A DNA stretch of 64,000 nt. It comes from Frateuria aurantia DSM 6220 (lineage in GTDB: Bacteria > Pseudomonadota > Gammaproteobacteria > Xanthomonadales > Rhodanobacteraceae). Location of the stretch: assembly GCF_000242255.2 (NCBI RefSeq), contig NC_017033.1, positions 2,367,110 through 2,431,109 of the forward strand. The letters are read 5' to 3'. The position numbers were made by a program, and so were the translations under genes. Position 1 is the stretch's first letter. Each line of letters starts with the position of its first letter. Below are positions 19,199 to 28,780 of the stretch, in pieces. The notes under the pieces were generated by a model. It made no database searches, was not told the origin of the DNA, and saw only the letters and a list, made by a program, of their open reading frames with translations.

Positions 19199-21106
19199 AT
19201 GCAACGCTATACTAGGCTTTTTCTAGCTGCCGCCTGCTTGCTGACATTGGCCCTATATTGGCCAGCACTGCATGGCCCCTTCGTCTTTGATGACCTCCCA
19301 AACCTTGCTGCATTAAGCAAATACCCCGGAACACATGGGTGGCAGGCAATAGCCAAATATCTTTCCGAGGCGCGTGGATTTCCGGGGCGCCCGTTAGCTA
19401 TGCTTAGCTTTTACCCGCAACGAACTGGGTGGCCGGAAAATTCATTCCCATTCAAGTTAACCAATACACTACTGCATCTAGCTTGCGGCTGGCTACTTGC
19501 CACCTGGCTTGACCTTGTCAGTCGCGCAAATATGACAAGGAATAAGGCGCTCCTGACGGCCTCAATTACGTCAGCACTCTGGCTAATTCACCCCATTCAA
19601 TTAAGTACTGTCATGCTCGTTATTCAACGCATGACCATTCTAGCAACTGCCTTTATGCTGCTAGGCTTGATTCTATATACCTTTGCAATTACAGCAGCCC
19701 AGCGCAGTCAGGCGCAACGGCTGGCAGCGATGCTCACCGCCATCCTGTTATGCGCCCCACTGGCCTTGTTATGCAAGGAAACAGGCGCACTATTCCCCCT
19801 ATACGCACTGATTTTGGATAGCACCCTGCTCCGTGAGTCACGCAAGCAATTGCCTCGTCCATTGAAGATCATGCGTGCCATATTGGTAGTCATACCTGCC
19901 TGGGTACTGCTCGGCGGCATGATCGCACTTCTTCCCTGGCTGACTCATGGCTATGTCCTCCGCGACTTTAGCTTGCCACAGCGACTGCTCACCGAAACGC
20001 GTGTAGTCGACTCGTACCTACTAAAGATAGCACTACCACAGTTTGGCCCCTATGGCTTATATAATGACGACTACCCCATTTCCAGCGGATTACTGCATCC
20101 TGCGGCAACTTTATTTAGCACGATACTTCTAATTGCAGCCATTGCCACAGCCTGGCTCAAACGTCGCCAATGGCCGCTCTTTGCTTTTGCCGTTTTCTGG
20201 TATTTGGGCGGACAATGGCTGGAAAGCACAGCCATCTCATTGGAACTGTATTTCGAACACCGCACTTATCTTCCAATGGTAGGTCCACTATATGCCATCG
20301 TGACCGCTCTATTCCAAATCAAGAACCCAGTACGCCGACGTCAGGGACAGCTGGCATTAGCCGTATGGGCATTCGCCTGCATCCTCTCAACGGGCTTGTC
20401 CGCGCGGGTATGGGGACAGGAATCTGTGCTAGCACAGGTTTGGGCCAACCATCATCCAGACTCTGAACGTGCCACTGAATTCCTGGCCAGCATTCAATTG
20501 AATCACGGGAATTTAGCCGGTGCCATGACCACCATGCAGTCCATATCCCTGCAAAGGCCCGGCAACGCAGGTGTGCTTGCTCATCAGATCTATCTCCAGT
20601 GTCTAGCGGGCACCCTGCAGGAAGCATCCATCCGACAACTGCAGAAACTCTATGCAACTGGCCCCTATCAGCGTGAAAGCTACGACATAGTGGGCTCACT
20701 GAGGGAACTGGCCCACCAAAACCGATGCCCACAGGCCATGAACTCAGATCACTGGCGCGGTCTTGTCACAGCACTGTTGCAGAATCCTCGCCTTGCGGTG
20801 GACCCGGCAACCGAAGGCTACCTCCACTACCAACTGCATCTGGCGGCCGTTGACAAAGGCGATCTAAATCAAGCAATTGCCGAACTTAAGGAGACTTGGC
20901 GACTAGACCCCGACCCTGAAATACCACGTCTTGAAGCAAAATATCTAGCCAGTGCCGGCCTTTACCCTCAAGCTATTCAGGCCCTGCAACAGGCAAATGC
21001 CTCCAGACTTCCATTGTTACGACGTCTGCTCGTCAATGATCGTGCAATCTGGGATGCAGATATACAATCGATCATTCATATGCAGGCAGCAGCCAGACAT
21101 AGGTAG
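19199..21106 (+). CDS. GT-C-fold membrane protein with TPR-like C-terminus, putative pilin glycosyltransferase
   Basis: This 635-residue protein has about ten membrane helices and a soluble helical C-terminal third. The first periplasmic loop has the GT-C acidic pair (HGPFVFDDLPNL). Other family marks are HPIQLSTVMLVIQRMTILAT, LCKETGALFPLYAL, NDDYPISSGLL and FEHRTYLPM. The layout is TMTC/PMT-like, and such enzymes use a lipid-linked sugar on the periplasmic face. Its position after pilA suggests it glycosylates the pilin, but this is inference. Base composition is visibly more AT-rich than its paralogue at 21160, a sign of separate transfer. Confidence 0.75.
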   Translation: MQRYTRLFLAAACLLTLALYWPALHGPFVFDDLPNLAALSKYPGTHGWQAIAKYLSEARGFPGRPLAMLSFYPQRTGWPENSFPFKLTNTLLHLACGWLLATWLDLVSRANMTRNKALLTASITSALWLIHPIQLSTVMLVIQRMTILATAFMLLGLILYTFAITAAQRSQAQRLAAMLTAILLCAPLALLCKETGALFPLYALILDSTLLRESRKQLPRPLKIMRAILVVIPAWVLLGGMIALLPWLTHGYVLRDFSLPQRLLTETRVVDSYLLKIALPQFGPYGLYNDDYPISSGLLHPAATLFSTILLIAAIATAWLKRRQWPLFAFAVFWYLGGQWLESTAISLELYFEHRTYLPMVGPLYAIVTALFQIKNPVRRRQGQLALAVWAFACILSTGLSARVWGQESVLAQVWANHHPDSERATEFLASIQLNHGNLAGAMTTMQSISLQRPGNAGVLAHQIYLQCLAGTLQEASIRQLQKLYATGPYQRESYDIVGSLRELAHQNRCPQAMNSDHWRGLVTALLQNPRLAVDPATEGYLHYQLHLAAVDKGDLNQAIAELKETWRLDPDPEIPRLEAKYLASAGLYPQAIQALQQANASRLPLLRRLLVNDRAIWDADIQSIIHMQAAARHR

Positions 21107-21159
21107 CCTGCTCTGTCATCAGCTGCATCCTCTCGACCTTGTCGCTCCAAGATCCTTTC

Positions 21160-23148
21160 ATGCTCATCCGCCGCTCCACAGCTATTACCATCTTCAGCGC
21201 TCTGCTCCTCGCATGCCTGATGATCTATCTGCCGGGTCTTTCCGGCGGATGGCTGTTTGACGACTATCCCAATATCGTCGACAACCCGGGGGTGCAGCCG
21301 CAGCACGGCAGTCTGGGGGCCTTGATTTCGGCAGCGCTGTCGTCGCCGGCCAGTGATTTCAAGCGGCCGCTGGCGTCGTTGAGTTTTGCAGCCAATTATC
21401 TGGTGAGCGGACTGGATCCCTCGGCGATGAAGCTGACCAATCTGGTCATCCATCTGCTGAACGGCGTGCTGGTGTTTGTGCTGATGCGCCTGCTGCTGGC
21501 GATGCCGCGACATGGTCGCACGGTACCGGCGGAGGCGCCGCTGAACCGGCATGCCCAGCTCGTCGCGGCGCTGATCGCCGGCGCCTGGATGCTTCTGCCG
21601 ATCAATCTCACGGCCGTGCTGTATGTCGTGCAGCGAATGGAAAGTCTGGCCAATCTGTTTGTGCTGGGTGGTCTGGCCGGATATATCGCCGCCCGTCAGG
21701 AAATGTGGCGGGGCCGGCGTGTGGCCGGCGGCATCACCGCCGCCTTGTCCATCACGGTGCCGGCCGGCCTGGGCCTGCTGGCCAAGGAAACGGCGGTGAT
21801 GCTGCCGCTTTACGCCTTGCTGCTGGAATGGGTCATGTTCGATTTTGCGATCGGCCCCGAACGGCCACGTCGCGAAAAAGGGCTGATCGCCTTTTATGCG
21901 CTGATACTCGGCATTCCGCTGATCGCCGGCCTGTGCTGGTTGCTGCCCGGGGTCTTGAATCCCGCCACCTGGGCGACGCGCGACTTCGGCCTGGATCAGC
22001 GACTGCTCAGCGAGGCCCGCATCGTGGTCGGTTATGTGTTCTGGACGCTGACACCCTGGCCGCATGCGCTGTCGTTCTACCACGACGACTACCCGATCTC
22101 GACCGGCCTGCTGCAGCCCTGGACCACCCTGACCAGTCTGCTGGCCCTGCTGGCGATGGTGATCGCCATCATCCGTTTTCGCCGCGGCCAGCCTCTGCTG
22201 GCCTTGGGGCTGGCCTGGTTTCTCAGCGCGCAGCTGTTGACCGGCACCATCATCCCGCTGGAGCTGGTCTACGAGCATCGCAATTATTTCGCCAGCCTGG
22301 GTCTGTTGCTGGCGGTGATCCCCTGGCTGGCCGGGCTCAGCCTGCCGGCACTGGCCGGCGCCGCCGGGCCGGGCCGGCTGCCGCGCCGTATCGTGCTGGC
22401 GCTGGCCTTGATCGGCTGGGGCGGAATGACGGCGGTCACCGCCTGGGACTGGGGTTCTCCGCTGCGACTGGCCCAGACCCTCGCCGAACGCGCGCCCGAC
22501 TCGCCCCGTGCCCAATACGAGCTGGGTCGCACCTATATCGTCTACTCGCATTACGACCGCAGTTCGCCCTATACCCGGGCGGCCTATGCGCCGCTGGAAC
22601 ATGCCGCGATCCTGCCCGGATCCTCGATCCTGCCGCAGCAGGCGCTGATTTTCATGAACGCGCGCATGGGCCTGCCACTGAAACCTGAGTGGTGGGACAG
22701 CATGATCGCCAAGCTGAAAGCACGGCCGCTGGGCGTGCAGGACGACAGTTCGCTGGCCGCCCTCACCGACTGCACCCGTGACGGCATCTGCCACCTGCCC
22801 AAGGACCGTATGACGGATGCCTTCCAGGCGGCCATGGATCATCCCCATCCCACCCCCAGACTGATGGCAACCTATGGCGACTATGCCTGGAACGTCTTGC
22901 GCAATCGCGATCTGGGCCTGAACCTGCTGCAAAGGACCGTCGCCAGTGCACCGCATGAACCGGCCTACCACATCACTCTGGCCCGCATGCTGGTGGTGCA
23001 GGGCGATGCGGCCGGCGCACGCCAGCAGGTGACCGCATTGCAACAGCTGAATCTGGGTGGACGTCTGGATGGCGATATCGCCAATCTGCAGCAACGTATC
23101 CAGCGACTGTCACAGTCTGCGCCCGAGGCGGCCAGCCCTCGGAACTGA
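21160..23148 (+). CDS. Second GT-C-fold/TPR membrane protein, paralogue of the preceding gene
   Basis: This 662-residue protein has the same architecture and shared motifs as its neighbour: GGWLFDDYPNIVDNPG, NLTAVLYVVQRMESLANLF, LAKETAVMLPLYALLLEW, HDDYPISTGLLQP and YEHRNYFASLG. It is GC-rich like the core genome. The C-terminal third resembles TPR helices (EPAYHITLARMLVVQGDAAG). I chose the ATG at 21160 (MLIRRSTAIT); a TTG seven codons earlier is possible. The gap after the first paralogue is 53 bases. The likely role is sugar transfer to a pilin or another surface protein; the substrate is unknown. Confidence 0.75.
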   Translation: MLIRRSTAITIFSALLLACLMIYLPGLSGGWLFDDYPNIVDNPGVQPQHGSLGALISAALSSPASDFKRPLASLSFAANYLVSGLDPSAMKLTNLVIHLLNGVLVFVLMRLLLAMPRHGRTVPAEAPLNRHAQLVAALIAGAWMLLPINLTAVLYVVQRMESLANLFVLGGLAGYIAARQEMWRGRRVAGGITAALSITVPAGLGLLAKETAVMLPLYALLLEWVMFDFAIGPERPRREKGLIAFYALILGIPLIAGLCWLLPGVLNPATWATRDFGLDQRLLSEARIVVGYVFWTLTPWPHALSFYHDDYPISTGLLQPWTTLTSLLALLAMVIAIIRFRRGQPLLALGLAWFLSAQLLTGTIIPLELVYEHRNYFASLGLLLAVIPWLAGLSLPALAGAAGPGRLPRRIVLALALIGWGGMTAVTAWDWGSPLRLAQTLAERAPDSPRAQYELGRTYIVYSHYDRSSPYTRAAYAPLEHAAILPGSSILPQQALIFMNARMGLPLKPEWWDSMIAKLKARPLGVQDDSSLAALTDCTRDGICHLPKDRMTDAFQAAMDHPHPTPRLMATYGDYAWNVLRNRDLGLNLLQRTVASAPHEPAYHITLARMLVVQGDAAGARQQVTALQQLNLGGRLDGDIANLQQRIQRLSQSAPEAASPRN

Positions 23149-23403
23149 GGGCGACGCGATCTGCCGGCACCATGATCGCGTCGATCCATCAGAGAGGACC
23201 GGATCAAGCCTCCGTTGCATGGCCCCACGGCGACAGGCGGCTTGCAGGGTGCCCATATGCTGTCAGCAGCAAGCTTCATGGCACGAATTGCCGGCCCTGC
23301 TCCGATCCACCACCTTGCCGCCATGGCCTGACTGTCTCTTCCTCAGGTTTAGCGCAAGGCCCATGCTGCACGGAGCATGGCGCATCAAACGGCTGAACGG
23401 CGC

Positions 23404-24000
23404 TCAATAATGCGTGGCATTCCACTGCCGGATCGCCCGGGTCTCGCGATCAAAGCCGAGCACGCTGACCGAGGCGGTACCCAGCACCAGATGCGCCCCC
23501 ATCGCACCGGCATCGGCAATCCAGCAGCCGGCCAGCACCCGCAGGATATGGGCGTGGGCAAACAAGGCCACCCGGCCTTGCAGCGGCAGAAGATCATGCA
23601 TCAGATCCATCGCCCGCGCCTGGATCGCGGCCAGATCCTCGCCCTGCTCCACCGGTGAATCCCAGATCCGCCAGCCCGGCGTGTGCTGCCGGATTTCCAC
23701 GGTGGTGCGCCCCTCGTAGATGCCGTAATCCCACTCCAGCAGGCGCGGCTCTATCTGGGCCTGTTCGCCCCAGCCGGCAAGCTCGCAGGTCGTCCTGGCC
23801 CGGGCCAGCGGACTGCAGAACACATGATCGAAAGCGGCACCGGCTAGAACCGGCCGCAGTCCTTCGGCCTGCTCGCGGCCATGCCCGGTCAAGGGAATAT
23901 CGGTACGCCCGGTATGTTGTCCGGAAAGACTCCAGGCGGTTTCGCCGTGGCGGATCAGCCAGATTTCGTTTACACGTGTCGTCGGCACAGTCATCGTCAT
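23404..24000 (-). CDS. Histidine phosphatase family protein
   Basis: This 198-residue member of the phosphoglycerate-mutase/acid-phosphatase superfamily has LIRHGETAWS as the nucleophile motif, FCSPLARARTT with the second arginine, the acidic LLEWDYGIYEGRT, and FAHAHILRVL with the second catalytic histidine. That last motif is HAH where H-G-H is common. The substrate cannot be told from sequence. The ATG at 24000 follows a GGAAAG ribosome site; the upstream TTG is rejected. The 255 bases between it and the converging GT-C gene show nothing clear. Confidence 0.88.
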   Translation of the reverse strand: MTMTVPTTRVNEIWLIRHGETAWSLSGQHTGRTDIPLTGHGREQAEGLRPVLAGAAFDHVFCSPLARARTTCELAGWGEQAQIEPRLLEWDYGIYEGRTTVEIRQHTPGWRIWDSPVEQGEDLAAIQARAMDLMHDLLPLQGRVALFAHAHILRVLAGCWIADAGAMGAHLVLGTASVSVLGFDRETRAIRQWNATHY

Positions 24001-24338
24001 CGCTTTCCAGATCCGCAAAGGTCAAAGATCAAGCCCGACATGGCCGGGCCACGGCCGCCTGACGCGACTGGCCGGCAGCCTGGCCAACCGGCCGGTCTCG
24101 ACATGATCGCCATAGAGCGTCGCACAGGCAAGCCGCCGGCGCTGAGCGATGCATGACCGCGTCGCTGATACTGGAAACGGGGCCCCTTCGCGGCCCTTCA
24201 GCCGATCACCACGTCAACCACTGGCCCTGTGCCCGCCCGGGCAAGTCTGGCGACCGGGCCGGCCCCGCATCACCTGGGACAAACTCCAAGGCGGGCCGGA
24301 TCACGAATGGACCCGGATCGCCTCGCATCCATCGACAC
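24001..24338. other. 338-base gap between two minus-strand genes
   Basis: No gene, RNA or clear terminator was seen. It contains the phosphatase leader at the left end. Confidence 0.45.
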
Positions 24339-25574
24339 TCAGACCGCGGACGGCAGCAGACTTTTCAAGGCCAGCTCGGGATCGGCCAGCGCCACCGCAT
24401 CCACCGCGATCCGCTCGCCCACCAGCCGGCGCAATGCCACGAACTCCTGGGTGCGGTTGAGGGTGGCGGCAGCGACGATGATGCCTTGCTGCACCTGGCA
24501 AAGACTGAAATCCCCACCCGCCGGGTCACCACGGACCACCAGCTCGGCCTCGGCCACCGGCTGGCCGATCATCTGCAGCTTGACGTCATACTGGTCGGAC
24601 CAGAACCATGGCACGGCATGCGCGGGTGGCGCCTTGCCCAGAATCGTCGCGGCAGCCACCTTGGCCTGCTCCTGCGCGGCCGGCACCGACTCCATCCGCA
24701 TACGGGCCTGATAGAAGGTGTTGAAGTGCCGGCAGCAATCACCGATGGCCCAGACCGCCGGATCCGAGGTCTGCATGCCCGCATCGACCACGATGCCGTC
24801 ATTGACCTCCAGACCTGACTCGGAGGCCAGCGACGTATTCGGCAGCGAGCCGATACCCACCACCACCAGATCACATTCCAGTTGCCGACCATCACTCAAC
24901 TCGACCGCCGTGACCTCGGGCTCGCCCAGCAAATGGGCCACGCCCTGACCCAGCTCGAATTCGACACCATGGTCTTGATGCAGTTGCAGATAGAAATCGG
25001 ACAGCAAGGGCACGGCCACCCGGGCCAGCAGTCGGGGCTGGTTTTCGACCACGGTCACCTTGAGGCCATGCTGGCTGGCAGCCGCCGCCACTTCCAGGCC
25101 GATATAGCCGCCACCGATCACGACCAGGCGCCGCCCGGCCTGCCAGGCCGGCAGCAGGCGCTGCAGATCATCGATGCTGCGCAAGGTATGCACGTTCGAA
25201 CGATCACCGCCCGGCAAGGTCCAGCGGCGGGCGCGACTGCCGGTGGCCAGTACCAGCCGGTCGTAGTCCAGCCGGCTGCCATCCAGCAACTGCAATTGGC
25301 GGGCGGCCCGATCCAGATGCTCGACGGACTGCCCCATCCGCATCTCGACATCCAGCTTCTCCCAGGCTGCGGCAGAACGCAGACCGAGACTGTCGACGCC
25401 GGCCTGGCCCAGCAGACAGGCCTTGGAGAGGGGCGGACGACGATACGGCAGCCGGGGCTCGTCACCGATCAGGCTCAAGCGGCCGGCAAACCCCTGCTGA
25501 CGCAGCGCGTTCACGCAGTCGGCACCGGCCTGCCCGGCACCGACCACCACGATATGAAGATTCGATTCACTCAT
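24339..25574 (-). CDS. FAD-dependent ferredoxin/rubredoxin reductase-like oxidoreductase
   Basis: This 411-residue protein has an N-terminal FAD site (HIVVVGAGQAGADCVNALR), the LPYRRPPLSK segment, an NAD(P)H site (RRLVVIGGGYIGLEVAAAA) and the second FAD contact (VWAIGDCC). A reductase C-terminal domain follows. The family passes electrons from NADH to ferredoxins or rubredoxins that serve Rieske oxygenases or P450s. No such partner is adjacent, so the acceptor is unknown. I chose the ATG at 25574 (MSESNLH) because the frame upstream reads as non-coding. It lies 80 bases downstream of the GGDEF-EAL gene. Confidence 0.88.
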   Translation of the reverse strand: MSESNLHIVVVGAGQAGADCVNALRQQGFAGRLSLIGDEPRLPYRRPPLSKACLLGQAGVDSLGLRSAAAWEKLDVEMRMGQSVEHLDRAARQLQLLDGSRLDYDRLVLATGSRARRWTLPGGDRSNVHTLRSIDDLQRLLPAWQAGRRLVVIGGGYIGLEVAAAASQHGLKVTVVENQPRLLARVAVPLLSDFYLQLHQDHGVEFELGQGVAHLLGEPEVTAVELSDGRQLECDLVVVGIGSLPNTSLASESGLEVNDGIVVDAGMQTSDPAVWAIGDCCRHFNTFYQARMRMESVPAAQEQAKVAAATILGKAPPAHAVPWFWSDQYDVKLQMIGQPVAEAELVVRGDPAGGDFSLCQVQQGIIVAAATLNRTQEFVALRRLVGERIAVDAVALADPELALKSLLPSAV

Positions 25575-25654
25575 GAAGCATCCTGTCTGACGACGCAGAC
25601 ACGCTCTCGGCGCCAGTCTGCGGAACGCCCGATTATGCCACGCGCGCCTCCGCC

Positions 25655-27724
25655 TCAGGCCACCGCCAGCCAGCCCTCGATCTTTTCGGCAAAGGCCTCG
25701 GCAGGCATCGGCCGCCCCAGCAGAAACCCCTGGATCTGGTCGCATTGCAGCGATTTCAGCTTTTCCAGCTGGGTCGCGGTCTCTACACCCTCGGCCACCA
25801 CATCCATGCCCAGCGAATGGGCCAGGGCGATGATCGCCGATACGATCGCCTCACCTTCTTCACCCGCGGCATCCAGGCCCTGGGTGAAAAAGCCGTCGAT
25901 CTTCAATTGCCGTACCCGGAAGCGCTGCAGATAGGCCAGGCTGGAATAGCCCGTGCCGAAATCATCGATCGCTACATCAAAACCGGCCTGCTGGAAGGCA
26001 TGAATGGTTTCCACCGTATGGGCCGCGTCCTGCATCGCCACCGTCTCGGTGATCTCGAACATCAGCCAGGCCGGCTCGACCGCCTCCTGCTTCACGATCG
26101 CCAGCACACCTTGCAGCAGATCGGGCTGGATCAACTGGCGCGGCGACAGATTGATGGCCAGCTTCAAGGGACCGATATTCTGCAGCTGCCAGCTGCGCAG
26201 CTGGCGACAGGCTTCACGCACCACCCATTCGCCGATCTGCACGATCAGCCCGGACCGCTCGGCGATACCGATGAATTCCTGCGGACTGATCACGCCCAGT
26301 TCGGGATGGGTGTAGCGCAGCAAGGCTTCGGCGCCTTGCAGACGGCGGCCGTCTGCACTGAACTTGGGTTGGTAATGCAGTTTGAACCAGCCATGGGTGG
26401 TGGCCTCATGCAGACCCTGCTGGATCTTCAGAATCCGGGTGGCGGCCTGATTCATGCTCCAGTCAAAAAAACGATAGGTGCCGCGTCCGCCGCGCTTGGC
26501 TTCATACATGGCGATATCGGCGTTTTTCAGCAAGACATCGACACTCTCGCCATCCTGCGGATACAAGGCGATGCCGACGCTGGGTATCACCTGCAGGGAT
26601 ACACCATCATGCCAGTTTCCCTCGCGCATCCGCGCCAGCATCGATTCGACGATCCGGGTCACCGCTTCGACCGAACGCAGCTGATGGATGACCACCACGA
26701 ATTCATCCCCACCCAGTCTGGCCACCATGTCGCTCTTGCGGACGCATTGCTGCAGGCGCGTGGCAAAAGCCTTCAGGACCTCGTCGCCTACCGCGTGACC
26801 CAAGGAGTCATTGATGGTCTTGAAGCCGTCCAGATCCATGAACAGCACGGCAAATGGCTCTTGCTGCGCACCCTCGGCCTGGATGATCCGCTCGATGCCC
26901 TCCATCAAGGTGCGCCTGTTCGGCAGTTCGGTCAGCATGTCCAGCGCCGCCAGCCGGACCATCTGCCCGCTCAGCTGATCCACCGAGCCTTCCAGACGCT
27001 GATTGCTGGCATCCATCCAGGATGAGAGCAAGGTCATGATCAGCAACAGCACCACCACCAGCGTGACCGGCAGAACCAGGCCTTGCGTGCTGAGTCCATG
27101 CACCACGCCGCATATCGAGCCGGGCGGGAACCTGGCGGCAGCCATCCCGGTGTAGTGCATGCCGGTGATCGCCACCGCCATCACGCAGGCGACCGCGACC
27201 CGCTTGGGCAGCAGCCCGCGGGCAGAGGCCTTGTTCAGGCACCGCGCCGCCGACAAGGCGGCCACCGATGCCACTACCGCGATCAGTATCGACAGCAGCA
27301 CCAGACCCGGCCGGTACTCGATGCCCGGCAGCATCCGCATCGCCGCCATGCCGGTGTAATGCATGCTGCAGATGCCTGCCGCCATCAACAGCGCACTGCC
27401 CAGCAGGGGGCGATATCGCAACTCGGGACGCGCCATCACGTGTAGCGCGAAATACGACACACCGACAGCCAGCCCCAGCGAGGTCATCGTGATCCAGGGA
27501 TCGTAGGCCACGTGGATCGGCAGCGAAAAAGCCAGCATGCCGATGAAGTGCATCGACCAGATCCCCGCCCCCATGGCCAGTGCACCACCCAGCAACCAAC
27601 CCGTCCGACGACGCCCATCGTGCATCGATACAATTCGACTGGACAGGTCCAGTACCGTATACGAGGCCAAGGCCGCCACCAGCACCGACAGCACCACCAA
27701 GCTCACATCAAAACTGCTTTGCAT
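25655..27724 (-). CDS. MHYT-GGDEF-EAL cyclic-di-GMP signalling protein
   Basis: This 689-residue protein has an N-terminal seven-helix MHYT sensor (three copies: WSMHFIGM, CSMHYTGMAA, TGMHYTGMAA), proposed to bind copper and sense O2, CO or NO. It is followed by a diguanylate cyclase domain with intact GGDEF (338-342) and a phosphodiesterase domain with intact EAL (466-468). The DDFGTGYSSL and DVVAEGVET motifs needed for EAL activity are present. Both activities could therefore be real, with the balance set by the sensor. It may tune pili or biofilm. The gene stands alone on the minus strand. Confidence 0.93.
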   Translation of the reverse strand: MQSSFDVSLVVLSVLVAALASYTVLDLSSRIVSMHDGRRRTGWLLGGALAMGAGIWSMHFIGMLAFSLPIHVAYDPWITMTSLGLAVGVSYFALHVMARPELRYRPLLGSALLMAAGICSMHYTGMAAMRMLPGIEYRPGLVLLSILIAVVASVAALSAARCLNKASARGLLPKRVAVACVMAVAITGMHYTGMAAARFPPGSICGVVHGLSTQGLVLPVTLVVVLLLIMTLLSSWMDASNQRLEGSVDQLSGQMVRLAALDMLTELPNRRTLMEGIERIIQAEGAQQEPFAVLFMDLDGFKTINDSLGHAVGDEVLKAFATRLQQCVRKSDMVARLGGDEFVVVIHQLRSVEAVTRIVESMLARMREGNWHDGVSLQVIPSVGIALYPQDGESVDVLLKNADIAMYEAKRGGRGTYRFFDWSMNQAATRILKIQQGLHEATTHGWFKLHYQPKFSADGRRLQGAEALLRYTHPELGVISPQEFIGIAERSGLIVQIGEWVVREACRQLRSWQLQNIGPLKLAINLSPRQLIQPDLLQGVLAIVKQEAVEPAWLMFEITETVAMQDAAHTVETIHAFQQAGFDVAIDDFGTGYSSLAYLQRFRVRQLKIDGFFTQGLDAAGEEGEAIVSAIIALAHSLGMDVVAEGVETATQLEKLKSLQCDQIQGFLLGRPMPAEAFAEKIEGWLAVA

Positions 27725-27847
27725 AGGCCCTACAGGCGGTCAAGGCCTGAACCGAAAAGATCAAAACGACAGGCCGTCGAAAGCGGCGGCCGACGGCCAC
27801 ACAAGGTCTCCGCCAGGAAACGGCATCAAGGGAAGCGCCGCCGGTTG

Positions 27848-28714
27848 TCAGCCAGCTTCGGACGTGCCCAGTTGCAGACTCAGCAGACTGAGGGCCGACA
27901 ACAGGATCGTCACCGCCAGCAGAGACATCCCGAGCAGGACGGCCATTCGCAACATGGTTCCCATCCGGCTGCTGCCATAAAAGCCACGCAAGTGGCGATA
28001 CAGATGCAATGGTGGCCAACATAACAGCCACCAGGCACTGTCACCCAGTACCTGCGACAGTGCGACCGCCACCGTGAAGACGGCGAAACTGAAAGTCAGC
28101 GAGTGTACTGTGAAAATCACATGGTCATACAGATGACGATGCCCCGGCCACAGATACAGCAGCCACAACATGCCGGAAGCCAGAGGCAGCAGCAGCAGCA
28201 CAAAGCGCTCCGACCACTCCCGCATCACCGCCACCACCTCCTGCGGATTGCGGACAGCGGCACTGACATGACGGTGCACCCAGGCCGTGATCTGCGGATG
28301 GCCGGCCAGTTGCCAGCCCTGCACCTGCCCCGCCGTATGCGCGGTATCGTCCGGCTTGATCACGGTGACCACATGCCCCGAAGGAATCAGAGACTGCACG
28401 GCAAACATCATGATGATGACCACGAAGAACATCCGTACCGGCGGAATTTCCGACATCCGCCGTCCCTGGACATAATCCCGGGTCAACGAGGCCGGACTGA
28501 GCGCCAGACGACGGATCGTGCGCCAGAACTTGCTGTCGGCATGGGTCAGCATTTCGAAGAATTCGCCGCACAAGGCCTTGATCGAACGCTCGTCCGGACC
28601 GGCCCGCTGCCCGCACCGATAGCAGTAATGCCCTTCCAGTGCGGTGCCGCAATTCAGGCAGTGCGTCTCCCAGCCCGTTGCGCCGGCAGGAGCGCGTGCT
28701 GTCTTGTCTTCCAT
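27848..28714 (-). CDS. DUF3667 zinc-ribbon membrane protein
   Basis: This 288-residue protein has an N-terminal zinc ribbon (CLNCGTALEGHYCYRCGQ), an FWRTIRRLALSPASLTRDYVQG motif typical of DUF3667, and four to five membrane helices. The function is unknown. The ATG at 28714 follows an AAGGGG ribosome site; an upstream GTG is in frame but unlikely. It lies between the MHYT gene and the COG3904-like gene, all on the minus strand. Confidence 0.82.
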   Translation of the reverse strand: MEDKTARAPAGATGWETHCLNCGTALEGHYCYRCGQRAGPDERSIKALCGEFFEMLTHADSKFWRTIRRLALSPASLTRDYVQGRRMSEIPPVRMFFVVIIMMFAVQSLIPSGHVVTVIKPDDTAHTAGQVQGWQLAGHPQITAWVHRHVSAAVRNPQEVVAVMREWSERFVLLLLPLASGMLWLLYLWPGHRHLYDHVIFTVHSLTFSFAVFTVAVALSQVLGDSAWWLLCWPPLHLYRHLRGFYGSSRMGTMLRMAVLLGMSLLAVTILLSALSLLSLQLGTSEAG

Positions 28715-28780
28715 CCATCCGCCCCTTGCATCATGAAAACAGTCGCGACGACCTGAGCCGGTCACGACACGACCAATGGA

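Noticed and set aside
21076-23094. A 670-codon minus-strand frame opposite the second GT-C gene
   Set aside because: Gln/His/Arg-rich with no motifs, antisense to a recognisable membrane protein.
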